From Acidovorax sp. HMWF029 (lineage in GTDB: Bacteria > Pseudomonadota > Gammaproteobacteria > Burkholderiales > Burkholderiaceae_C), in contig NZ_QAIH01000110.1 in NCBI RefSeq assembly GCF_003060895.1, positions 1,829 through 35,691 on the forward strand: 33,863 nt of DNA, read 5' to 3'. Positions 18,049 through 25,688 of this stretch are shown piece by piece. Every line of letters starts with the position of its first letter. The first letter of the stretch is position 1. Made by a program: the position numbers and the translations under genes. The notes beneath the pieces were generated by a model. It was not told where the DNA came from and ran no database searches. It was given only the letters and a program-made list of their open reading frames with translations.

Positions 18049-19572
18049 CTACAGCTTGTCCTCCGCCCGTCTGCGCGGCAGTTGTCGCTTGACGGAGGGG
18101 CGTTGCAGGCGTTGTTTCGGGTCTACGCCTTCAGGCAGGTCTGTGGCGCGTTGCAGTTGCAGGTGGGCCACCAGTCCTCCGGTGCTGGAGTTGGCCAGGG
18201 CGAAAATCCCGCCCATGCGCTGTACCGTCTTGTCCACGATGGACAGACCAAGACCCGCACCCGCAGCCGCCGTACGGGCTGAGTCGCCTCGAAAGAACGG
18301 CTTGGTCAGGTTGGACAGCTGCTCAGGGGGTACTCCCGCGCCATGGTCCCGCAGCTTGATCAGCACCCATCGCTCACGGCTCTTGGCAACGATGTCCACG
18401 CTGGTGATGCCTGTTTCCTCGGTCTTGCCATAGCGTCGTGCGTTTTCCAGCAGATTGGAGATTACGCGGGCCAGCTCCACTTCGTCGGCCAGCACGTTCA
18501 GGTCTTCGGGCACGTTCATGGTGATCTGCAACTCCCGGTGGTCCTGCACCGCATACACACAGGACGAGACCACAGCATGCAGATTGATGGGCGTGAGCGT
18601 GACGTGGTCGGGGCGTGCGTAGTCTAGGAACTTGTCGATGGTGGCATCCAGCTGCACGATGTCTGCGACCATGTGCTCGCGGGCTACCTCGTCGGTCACG
18701 CTCATCTCGGTTTCCAGCCGCAGCCGCGCCAAAGGCGTGCGCAGGTCGTGCGAAATGCCAGCCAGCATAACCGCGCGATCTTGCTCCAGCTTCGCAAGCT
18801 TCTGGGCCATGCGGTTGAACCCGATGTTCACTTCGCGGATTTCACTGGTTACTACCTCTTCATCCAGATGACTGGCGGCGAAGTCGCCATCTTTGACCCG
18901 GTTGGCTGCATAGGACAACTGCTTGAGTGGGCGATTGATCAGGCGCGCGATGGCAGCGGCGCCTGCCAGCGATAGTGCGGCAGCCGTTATCAGCCATATC
19001 AGCCAGGTGCGACCACCAGCCGGGCTGAAGCGAGAGCGGTCCATCAACAGCCAGTTGGGATCCCCATTGATGTTGAAGCCCACCCACAGACCGTTTTCTC
19101 CATTCACACTCTGGGCCACGATGGTGTCAGGCCCTAGCCGCAGGGTCAGCTCGTCGGTCAGTCGGTTGCCTAAGGCGGTGGGGTCCAGCAACGCATATTT
19201 GTCCTTCGGCTCGCGCGGCAGGATGCGCACGCCTTCCTGGTCGGCCATGGTCTTAATGAGGGACACGCGTGCGATGGCGTCGGAGTGCACAAGCGCTGCG
19301 CGGCTCAGGTTAACGAGTGACGCAATTTGCTGGGCAGTCTGCAGTGTGCGTGGCTCGAATTCAAGCGCGCGCAAGGTCTGCAGCCATGCAAGGATGCTGC
19401 CCACCAACAACAACGCCAGTAGAAAAAAAGTGCGCCAGAACAGGTTGAGGCCCACGCGTGCGCGCTGCTCCCGCGCCCGACGGATAGCCTCCAGGGGCGC
19501 GGGGCTGGTGGCTTCCGAAGCTGTCACTGATTTGTGAGATGACTGCCTGCGCTTGCCCTCGGTCTTGTACAT
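18049..19572 (-). CDS. envZ: EnvZ-type sensor histidine kinase
   Basis: 507 aa from the ATG at 19572. Two membrane segments (about 40-60 and 190-215; the second includes WLIWLITAAALSLAGAAA) enclose a periplasmic sensor of about 130 residues, followed by a HAMP region (RLINRPLKQLSYAANRVKDGDF). The H-box GISHDLRTPLARLRLETEM is of EnvZ type. Catalytic motifs: N box LLENARRYG, D box DHGAGVPPEQL, G box GAGLGLSIVDKTV. It is 7 bases downstream of the ompR-like gene on the same strand, so the pair is one two-component system acting on envelope or osmotic cues. A frame extending to 19716 lies inside the regulator gene and is not used. Confidence 0.92.
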   Translation of the reverse strand: MYKTEGKRRQSSHKSVTASEATSPAPLEAIRRAREQRARVGLNLFWRTFFLLALLLVGSILAWLQTLRALEFEPRTLQTAQQIASLVNLSRAALVHSDAIARVSLIKTMADQEGVRILPREPKDKYALLDPTALGNRLTDELTLRLGPDTIVAQSVNGENGLWVGFNINGDPNWLLMDRSRFSPAGGRTWLIWLITAAALSLAGAAAIARLINRPLKQLSYAANRVKDGDFAASHLDEEVVTSEIREVNIGFNRMAQKLAKLEQDRAVMLAGISHDLRTPLARLRLETEMSVTDEVAREHMVADIVQLDATIDKFLDYARPDHVTLTPINLHAVVSSCVYAVQDHRELQITMNVPEDLNVLADEVELARVISNLLENARRYGKTEETGITSVDIVAKSRERWVLIKLRDHGAGVPPEQLSNLTKPFFRGDSARTAAAGAGLGLSIVDKTVQRMGGIFALANSSTGGLVAHLQLQRATDLPEGVDPKQRLQRPSVKRQLPRRRAEDKL

Positions 19573-19579
19573 GAGCGGA

Positions 19580-20311
19580 TCAGCTCGTACCGTCCGGCAC
19601 GAACACGTAGCCCACGCCCCATACGGTCTGGATATAGCGCGGCGCGGCGGCATCCACTTCCACGAGTTTTCGCAGGCGCGAGACCTGTACGTCCAGGCTA
19701 CGGTCGAAGGGTTCAAACTCGCGACCGCGGGCTAGAAGGGCTAGCTTTTCGCGCGATAGGGGCTGGCGCGGGTGGCGCACAAGGGCCTTGAGCATGGCGA
19801 ACTCGCCGGTGGTCAGTGGCAATTCTTCACCATTGCGTTGCAGGGCGCGCGTGCCCAGGTCGAAGGTGAAGGGGCCGAAGGTCACGACCTCATTGTCGCC
19901 CGAAGGCGCGCCCGGTGCTTCCTGGGCAGGGCGGCGGCGCAGCACGGCGTGAATACGTGCCAGCAGTTCGCGGGGGTTGAAAGGCTTGCCCAGGTAGTCG
20001 TCGGCGCCCACTTCCAGCCCCACGATGCGGTCCACGTCTTCGCCCTTGGCTGTGAGCATGATGATGGGCGTGCGGTCATTGGCGGCACGCAGGCGGCGGC
20101 AGATCGACAGGCCATCCTCGCCGGGCATCATTAGATCCAGCACGATGATGTCAACCGTTTCGCGCAGCAGCAGGCGATTGAGCGCCTTGCCGTCTTCGGC
20201 GACCATGACTTCAAAGCCCTCTTGTGTGAGGTAGCGGCGCAGCAAATCGCGGATTCGCGCGTCGTCGTCTACCACCAGAACTTTGTCGGTGCGATTGGTT
20301 GTTGTGGCCAT
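19580..20311 (-). CDS. ompR: OmpR-type response regulator
   Basis: 243 aa. Receiver domain (about 8-120): VLVVDDDARIRDLLRR (acidic pocket), IIVLDLMMPGEDG (phosphoacceptor Asp), MLTAKGED (Thr) and GKPFNPRELLARI (Lys). The C-terminal winged helix of the OmpR/PhoB type (about 140-240) includes LTTGEFAMLKALVRHP and RSLDVQVSRLRKLVE, ending VWGVGYVFVPDG. It precedes envZ in one operon. Upstream, 19 and 86 bases before the start, are two oppositely oriented TTGTAACAG sequences that resemble OmpR half-sites, so self-regulation is possible. Confidence 0.93.
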   Translation of the reverse strand: MATTTNRTDKVLVVDDDARIRDLLRRYLTQEGFEVMVAEDGKALNRLLLRETVDIIVLDLMMPGEDGLSICRRLRAANDRTPIIMLTAKGEDVDRIVGLEVGADDYLGKPFNPRELLARIHAVLRRRPAQEAPGAPSGDNEVVTFGPFTFDLGTRALQRNGEELPLTTGEFAMLKALVRHPRQPLSREKLALLARGREFEPFDRSLDVQVSRLRKLVEVDAAAPRYIQTVWGVGYVFVPDGTS

Positions 20312-20329
20312 GTTGATCCCAAGTCCAAT

Positions 20330-20405
20330 TTGTAACAGAGCCGATTCTGACCATTTGGAACGCCGAAGTTCGGTTTTTGGGGGTGTGTTTGACCAACTGT
20401 TACAA
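20330..20405. promoter_or_regulatory. Inverted pair TTGTAACAG / CTGTTACAA upstream of ompR
   Basis: TTGTAACAG at 20330-20338 and its exact reverse complement at 20397-20405, 58 bases between. The GTAACA core resembles reported OmpR binding sites. The pair lies between ompR and the SIMPL-domain gene and could serve either. The rest of this 216-base gap holds a perfect hairpin CGCCGTT-TCACAG-AACGGCG (20434-20453) in the leader of the rightward gene; no gene is seen in it. Confidence 0.42.
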
Positions 20406-20527
20406 GTTTTGCCCGGCTTCGCACACTCGCTACCGCCGTTTCACAGAACGGCGCTTTGCGGCGGGTAAGGTGGCGGCCTGCGCAATCGGATTGTCTGTTG
20501 CGCGCTCTTTCCAGAAGGCTACTTCCC

Positions 20528-21241
20528 ATGAAAATCACGACCCGTCTGATCACCGCTGCGGCTTTGCTGGCCTGTATTGGCTCGGCCATGGCGCAGGTAA
20601 CCGCCCCTCAGGAGCCACGCAACGTGGTGCAGTTGGCGGCCTCCGGCATGGTTGAGGCGCAGCAGGATCTGCTGGTGCTCACTCTTTCGGCCAGCAAAGA
20701 TGGCCCGGACGCTGCTGCCGTACAGGCCCAGCTCAAGCAGGCGCTCGACGGAGCCCTGGCTGAAGCCAAGCGCAATGCGCAGACTGGGCAGCTGGAGGTG
20801 CGCACCGGGCCTTTTGGGCTGTACCCGCGTTATGCCAAGGACGGCAAGATCAATGGCTGGCAGGGTCGGGCCGAGCTGGTGTTGGAGGGGCGCGACTTCG
20901 CGCGCATCACTGCGACGGCTGGCAAGATCCCATCCATGCCCATCAGCCAGGTCGCTTTTGCGCTCTCGCGCGAGGCCCGTGCCAAGGTTGAAACCGAGGC
21001 GCAGACTCAGGCCATCGAGCAGTTCAAGGCCCGGGCGGCCGAGTTGGCCAAGGGCTTTGGCTTTGCCAACTACAGCCTGCGCGAAGTGGCGGTGAACAGC
21101 AATGAGATGTCGCCTGGTCCCCGTCCGCGCATGATGGCGATGGAAGCCAAGTCGTCGTCGTTCTCTGATGCGGCGGTGCCTGTGGAAGCAGGCAAGGCAC
21201 AGGTGGTAGTGACTGTTTCTGGCTCCGTGCAAATGCGCTGA
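20528..21241 (+). CDS. Periplasmic SIMPL-domain (DUF541) protein
   Basis: 237 aa. Signal peptide MKITTRLITAAALLACIGSAMA with cleavage before QVTAPQ (about residue 23). The mature part is one SIMPL/DUF541 domain: VVQLAASGMVEAQQDLLVLTLSASKDG at the start, GPFGLYPRYAKDGKINGWQGRAEL in the middle and a C-terminal VEAGKAQVVVTVSGSVQM strand. The family is secreted or periplasmic and of unclear function, some members being linked to oxidative stress or outer-membrane traits. The ATG at 20528 is chosen because the signal peptide begins there. Divergent from ompR, so it may be under OmpR control. Confidence 0.88.
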   Translation: MKITTRLITAAALLACIGSAMAQVTAPQEPRNVVQLAASGMVEAQQDLLVLTLSASKDGPDAAAVQAQLKQALDGALAEAKRNAQTGQLEVRTGPFGLYPRYAKDGKINGWQGRAELVLEGRDFARITATAGKIPSMPISQVAFALSREARAKVETEAQTQAIEQFKARAAELAKGFGFANYSLREVAVNSNEMSPGPRPRMMAMEAKSSSFSDAAVPVEAGKAQVVVTVSGSVQMR

Positions 21242-21347
21242 GGCGGGCAGCCTTCAATCGCCTGCCATGCCGATGGAGTAGGCTGTGTGCCGCGCGGCCT
21301 GGGATTCTCAGCTTTGTTGTTTAGTGGCAGGCCGCCAGCAGGCGTGC

Positions 21348-22127
21348 TCAAAGGGCCTGTCCACCGGATACCTCGATCCTTTGTGCGGTCACCCAGCGGT
21401 TGGCATGCGCCAGCAGGCCTGCCACCATGGGGCCGATGTCATCGGGCAGGCCCACGCGGCCCAGGGCCGTCATGTGGGCCAGATGCTGGTTGAGTTCAGG
21501 GTTGTCGCGCACCACGCCGCCGCCGAAGTCGGTTTCGATGGCCCCTGGCGCCACTGTGTTGACGGTGATGCCGCGTGCGCCGAGTTCTTTGGCCAGGTAG
21601 CGCGTCAGCACCTCCACGGCCCCCTTGGCTGCCGCGTAGGCCGCGTAGCCCGGGAGCGACAGGCGGGTGAGACCAGTCGAAAAATTCACGATGCGCCCAC
21701 CATCCTTGATCAGTGGCAGCAGCGCCTGGGTGAGAAAAAACACCCCTTTAAAGTGCACATTGACGAGACGATCGAACTGCGCTTCGCTCGTGGCCGCAAA
21801 TGCAGCGTAGTCGCCATGGCCAGCATTGTTGACCAAGTGGTCGAAGCGGTCGCGTCGCCAAGTTTCTTGCAACAAGGCGCCAAGACGATGGCAAAAAGGG
21901 GCGAAGGTGGTGACATCTCCGGTATCGAGTTGCAACGCCACAGCCCGGCGGCCCAGGGCCTGGATTTCGGCCACGGCAGCCTGTGCTTCCTCGGTCTGGC
22001 TGCGGTAGGTGATGATCACATCGCCGCCGCCCCTGGCGATGCTCAACGCGGTATTGCGGCCCAGGCCCCGGCTGCCGCCGGTAACGAGAGTGATGGTGGG
22101 GGTGTGCGAGGGGGTGCTTTGCGTCAT
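21348..22127 (-). CDS. Short-chain dehydrogenase/reductase
   Basis: 259 aa from the ATG at 22127, with GGAG upstream. Classical SDR: TGGSRGLG cofactor motif (about 15-22), NNAGHGDY (about 103), catalytic Ser in NFSTGL and Tyr-Lys in YAAYAAAKG (about 165), and the PG motif VAPGAIETDF. The residues after the second beta strand (TYRSQTEE) suggest NADP preference. Substrate unknown. It is divergent from an AraC-type regulator 131 bases away; this regulator class often controls an adjacent SDR, so the two probably form a module. A frame extending to 22169 lacks a ribosome binding site. Confidence 0.9.
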   Translation of the reverse strand: MTQSTPSHTPTITLVTGGSRGLGRNTALSIARGGGDVIITYRSQTEEAQAAVAEIQALGRRAVALQLDTGDVTTFAPFCHRLGALLQETWRRDRFDHLVNNAGHGDYAAFAATSEAQFDRLVNVHFKGVFFLTQALLPLIKDGGRIVNFSTGLTRLSLPGYAAYAAAKGAVEVLTRYLAKELGARGITVNTVAPGAIETDFGGGVVRDNPELNQHLAHMTALGRVGLPDDIGPMVAGLLAHANRWVTAQRIEVSGGQAL

Positions 22128-22258
22128 GGCGAACTCCAGTGTGTGATGCCGTCCAGTGTCCGGTTCCATGGCTTTTGCTGGCTGCCGAAACCCCCTTGAT
22201 TTTTGCCTGATTCTCCAAATTCAGTGCCGAGAGGTCTGTGTGCAGGTACGCTTGAGGC

Positions 22259-23152
22259 ATGACGACGCCCTTGTTCCAGGCGGTGAGCCGCTATGCCGAA
22301 GCCCATGCCCGCCAGGGGGGCGTGGTGCAGACCCCCATCCCCGGACTGAGCACGGTGCGTGCTACCGAGCCCAGCGGACTGTTGCACGCGATTGCGCAGC
22401 CCCTTGTCTGCCTGGTTCTGCAGGGCAGCAAGCGGGTGGCGATGGGAGCGCAGACCTATGGATTCTCGGCGGGCGAGTCACTGTTGATCACGGCGGATGT
22501 GCCAACGGTGAGCCAGATCACCCGTGCCAGCGCCGCAGCTCCATATCTTTCGATCGCGCTCGAGCTGAGCCTGCCGGTGATTGCCGACCTGTCGGCACAG
22601 ATGGGGGCTGTGCCCGGTGGCGACCACGCCCCCGTGCACGTGGATCCCACCGATGCCGAGGTGGCCGATGTGGCCCTGCGCCTCATGCGCCTTCTGGAGC
22701 GGCCAGAAGCCGTTCCGCTCCTGCACGTATCCCTGGTGCGCGAGTTGCACTACTGGTTGCTGGCTGGGCGGCACGGCGCAGCCATCCGCCGCCTGGGCTG
22801 GCCTGGCAGCCATGCTCAGCGGGTGGCGCGCGCAGTTGCCGTGCTGCGTGCCGATTTTGCGCAGCCCCTGCCAGTAGAGAGCCTGGCGGCGCTGGCAGGC
22901 ATGAGCCCCTCATCCTTTCATCAGCATTTCAGGGCTGTCACCTCTTTGTCGCCGCTGCAGTTCCAGAAACAGCTGCGCCTGATAGAGGCGCGGCGGCTGA
23001 TGCTGGCTGAGGGAGTCGGTGCCAGCAGCGCTGCATTTGCCGTGGGCTATGAAAGCGTGCCCCAGTTCACCCGCGAATATGGCCGACTTTTTGGTTTGCC
23101 ACCGGTACGCGATATACAAGCCGCAAAAGACAGGACGCGTTCGGTGGCGTGA
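22259..23152 (+). CDS. AraC-family regulator (AraC_N type)
   Basis: 297 aa. The N-terminal sensing domain of the AraC_N type (about 20-175) includes LVCLVLQGSKRVAMG and GESLLITADVPTVSQI. Two C-terminal helix-turn-helix motifs (about 190-290): LPVESLAALAGMSPSSFHQHFRAVTSLSPLQFQKQLRL and AAFAVGYESVPQFTREYGRLFG. This regulator type is commonly found beside aldehyde or SDR reductase genes, as here. In the gap before it, TGATTTTTGCC and TGATTCTCC start 11 bases apart (22197 and 22208), a spacing that fits AraC-type half-sites, though the match is short. Confidence 0.9.
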   Translation: MTTPLFQAVSRYAEAHARQGGVVQTPIPGLSTVRATEPSGLLHAIAQPLVCLVLQGSKRVAMGAQTYGFSAGESLLITADVPTVSQITRASAAAPYLSIALELSLPVIADLSAQMGAVPGGDHAPVHVDPTDAEVADVALRLMRLLERPEAVPLLHVSLVRELHYWLLAGRHGAAIRRLGWPGSHAQRVARAVAVLRADFAQPLPVESLAALAGMSPSSFHQHFRAVTSLSPLQFQKQLRLIEARRLMLAEGVGASSAAFAVGYESVPQFTREYGRLFGLPPVRDIQAAKDRTRSVA

Positions 23153-23192
23153 ACAGTCTTTGCTGGTGTTTGTGCTGGCTGGGCCGATGAAG

Positions 23193-23615
23193 CTACTTGC
23201 TGTAGTCGATCAGCCCCCATACGATCACAGTGAGTTGGAGCAGGTTGATCAGGATGGCTATGGTATGGGTTCTGCGGAACCCCGGGATGGCGTCCATGTA
23301 GTTCGACTGGATCTGCGCCCCTAGCGCATCCATATTTGGGATGATTTTGTTGCGCAGTACTACAGCGATTGCTGCCAGTAGGGCTGCGCCGAAGGCGATG
23401 TCAGGGTGGCCTGCCAGAGCAAAACTGATCGCCGTGGCGGAGGCTGTCGCAAAGGCGCAGACGTAGTAGACATGGAAAAATCCGCGTACAAAACGGGCAT
23501 CCAGCGGCGTATCATGCTTGAGGAACAGCAGCGGAATGGAGCCCATGATGAAGTACGCCGTGGTCACGAGCAGTGCCACCGTGAAGAACATGGCGGTAAT
23601 CAGTGCGGCAGACAT
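23193..23615 (-). CDS. Small four-helix membrane protein of unknown function
   Basis: 140 aa. Four hydrophobic segments: about 5-30 (ALITAMFFTVALLVTTAYFIM), 48-65, 70-86 and 116-136 (AILINLLQLTVIVWGL). Between the last two is a polar stretch with NKIIPNMDALGAQ and a conserved-looking PGFRRTHT. The overall plan resembles DUF1772/DUF4149-like membrane proteins, but I do not recognise it firmly. It stands alone, convergent with the AraC gene. The 210 bases upstream (23616-23825) hold no gene, only an eight-T run at about 23683 and a GC-rich stretch near 23770. Confidence 0.72.
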   Translation of the reverse strand: MSAALITAMFFTVALLVTTAYFIMGSIPLLFLKHDTPLDARFVRGFFHVYYVCAFATASATAISFALAGHPDIAFGAALLAAIAVVLRNKIIPNMDALGAQIQSNYMDAIPGFRRTHTIAILINLLQLTVIVWGLIDYSK

Positions 23616-23825
23616 CGCGGGTTTCCTCCCGTGGTGGGGCGTCGTCCAGGGGCCTGCATGAAAGAGGCAATTTGCCCCAGCGGTTTTTTTTGGAGGACAA
23701 CCCCATTCTAGGAAGCTTCCTCGCCCTCTGCCTAAGAGAATGCGAGAACGGCAGGTTCCAGTGTAGGTGGGGCCCGCAGGGCAGGGGCCCCGGGGCCGCA
23801 GTTGCAGAAGGCTGCGTGCAGGGGG

Positions 23826-24608
23826 CTACTGGGCAGCCCAGCCGCCATCCATGTTCCAGGCCACTCCGCGCACGTTGTTGGCCGCTGGGGAGCAAAAGAA
23901 CACGGCCAGCTCACCCAGTTCTTCGGGCGTGGTGAACTGCATCGAAGGCTCCTTCTCGCCCAGTAGCAGCTTCTTGGCATCCTCGTTCGACAGGCCGTGC
24001 TCGGCGGCTTTGGCGTCCACCTGTTTTTGCACTAGGGGCGTGAGCACCCAGCCGGGGCAGATTGCGTTGCAGGTCACGCCCGTGGTGGCGTTCTCCAGCG
24101 CCATGACCTTGGTCAGGCCTACGACGCCATGTTTCGCGGCCACATAGGCCGCTTTCTGGGCGGAGCCCACCAGACCATGCACCGACGCCACATTGATGAT
24201 GCGGCCCCAGTTGGCACTCTTCATGCCCGGCAGCGCCAGGCGCGAGGTGTGAAAGGCGCTTGTGAGGTTGATGGCGATCACTGCATCCCAGCGCTCCACG
24301 GGGAAGTCTTCTACGTTGGCTACGTGCTGGATGCCTGCGTTGTTCACCAGGATGTCCACGCGCCCAAACTGTGCGGCGCTGTATTTCATCATGTCTTCGA
24401 TGTCGGCCGCCCGGCTCATGTCCGCGCCGTGGTAGTCCACTTTGGCCCCAGCAGCTTCTCCAGCCGCTAGCACTTCGGCGCGGGGGCCATCCACATCGCC
24501 AAATCCATTGAGCACGATGTTGGCGCCCTGGCGGGCCAGCGCCTTGGCGATGCCAAGGCCAATGCCACTGGTGGAGCCGGTGACGAGGGCGGTTTTGCCT
24601 TTCAGCAT
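23826..24608 (-). CDS. bdhA: 3-hydroxybutyrate dehydrogenase
   Basis: 260 aa from the ATG at 24608 (GGAGAG upstream). NAD-dependent SDR that oxidises (R)-3-hydroxybutyrate to acetoacetate, the step that returns polyhydroxybutyrate monomer to central metabolism. It has MLKGKTALVTGSTSGIG, NNAGIQHVANVEDFP, catalytic Ser in NVASVHGLVGS, YVAAKHG, and the typical C-terminal third with CPGWVLTPLVQKQVD and the SMQFTTPEELGELAVF substrate lid. The sequence pattern is specific to 3-hydroxybutyrate dehydrogenases. Divergent from an alpha/beta hydrolase gene. PhaR, the PHB regulator, lies 4 kb away. Confidence 0.93.
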   Translation of the reverse strand: MLKGKTALVTGSTSGIGLGIAKALARQGANIVLNGFGDVDGPRAEVLAAGEAAGAKVDYHGADMSRAADIEDMMKYSAAQFGRVDILVNNAGIQHVANVEDFPVERWDAVIAINLTSAFHTSRLALPGMKSANWGRIINVASVHGLVGSAQKAAYVAAKHGVVGLTKVMALENATTGVTCNAICPGWVLTPLVQKQVDAKAAEHGLSNEDAKKLLLGEKEPSMQFTTPEELGELAVFFCSPAANNVRGVAWNMDGGWAAQ

Positions 24609-24725
24609 GAGAGTCTCTCCGAATGAATTACGATGCCACGCAAGGGAAAGTCGGCAACCATGGCTTGTGCGATGTATGGCGACTTCCGCAAGCATTATCG
24701 AGCGCCGATCCCGGATTTCGCACCC

Positions 24726-25688
24726 ATGAATGAACCTACGCTGAACTACGTACTGTGCCCGGGCTCTGCCGCCCCGCCAGTGGCCCCGGACCGCACGCCC
24801 GCTCCAGCGCAGCAACACCGCATGGCTTACTGGGAGTGGAATGCCACAGGCAATCCGGCGCATCCGCATGTAGTGGTCTGCGTGCATGGCCTCTCGCGCC
24901 AGGGGCGCGACTTCGACACTCTGGCGCGTGTGTTGAGTGCGCATGCGCGGGTGATCTGCCCCGACGTGGTGGGGCGCGGCCAGAGCGACTGGCTGGCCGA
25001 CCCCATGGGCTACCAGATTCCGCATTACGCGGCCGACATGCTGGTTTTGCTGGCGCAGTTGCAGAAGCAGGGGGCCATCACCACGCTGGACTGGGTGGGC
25101 ACCAGCATGGGCGGGTTGATTGGAATGGGCATTGCAGGTCAGCCGGGGTTGCCGTTGCCGGTGCGCAGGTTGGTGCTCAACGATGTGGGGCCGGTTATCC
25201 AGTGGGAGGCCCTGCAGCGTATCGGCCAGTACCTGGGGCAACTGGCGCAGTTTGCTTCGCTACAACAGGCCGCCGATGCCATGTGGACTATCTCCACCAG
25301 TTTTGGCCCGCACACGCCAGCCCAGTGGCTGGAGTTGTCGCGTGCCATGGTGCGCGCGCTGCCCGAGTCTGAGGGGGGCGGCATCACATTGCACTACGAC
25401 CCCGCGATTGCCGTGCCTTTCAAGACCCTGACCCCAGAGTCCGCTGCAGCCGGCGAGGCCGCGTTGTGGCCGCTGTACGACCATATCCAGGCGCGCACGC
25501 TGCTGTTGCGTGGTGCGCAGTCGGATCTGCTCTCTCGCGCGACGGCGCGGGCGATGGCAGAGCGCGGCCCTCGGGCGCGCGTGGTGGAGTTTGAGGAGGT
25601 GGGGCATGCGCCTACCCTAGTGGCTGCCGATCAGGTCGCGGTCGTCACCAAGTTCCTGCTGGCTGCGGAAGGTGTTGTGGCCGGATGA
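24726..25688 (+). CDS. Alpha/beta hydrolase, overlapping relA
   Basis: 320 aa from MNEPTLNYV (24726); the frame is open back to 24633, so the start is uncertain. Alpha/beta hydrolase fold: VVCVHGLSRQGRDFD (oxyanion region), PDVVGRGQSDWL, nucleophile WVGTSMGGLIGM, acid near LLLRGAQSDLLS, and His in EEVGHAPTL. Substrate unknown. Its TGA overlaps the relA ATG (ATGA), so the two are translated in series. It is divergent from bdhA across 117 bases; a role with short hydroxyacyl esters would suit the neighbourhood but is only a guess. Confidence 0.85.
   Translation: MNEPTLNYVLCPGSAAPPVAPDRTPAPAQQHRMAYWEWNATGNPAHPHVVVCVHGLSRQGRDFDTLARVLSAHARVICPDVVGRGQSDWLADPMGYQIPHYAADMLVLLAQLQKQGAITTLDWVGTSMGGLIGMGIAGQPGLPLPVRRLVLNDVGPVIQWEALQRIGQYLGQLAQFASLQQAADAMWTISTSFGPHTPAQWLELSRAMVRALPESEGGGITLHYDPAIAVPFKTLTPESAAAGEAALWPLYDHIQARTLLLRGAQSDLLSRATARAMAERGPRARVVEFEEVGHAPTLVAADQVAVVTKFLLAAEGVVAG

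Noticed and set aside
21242-21347. Possible hairpin GGCGGGC...GCCTGCC between the SIMPL gene and the SDR
   Set aside because: The arms pair only partly and no T run follows.
23760-23800. GC-rich GGGGCCC/GGGGCCCC stretch below bdhA as a terminator
   Set aside because: Several overlapping weak stems are possible and there is no T run on the minus strand, so I could not support a single structure.
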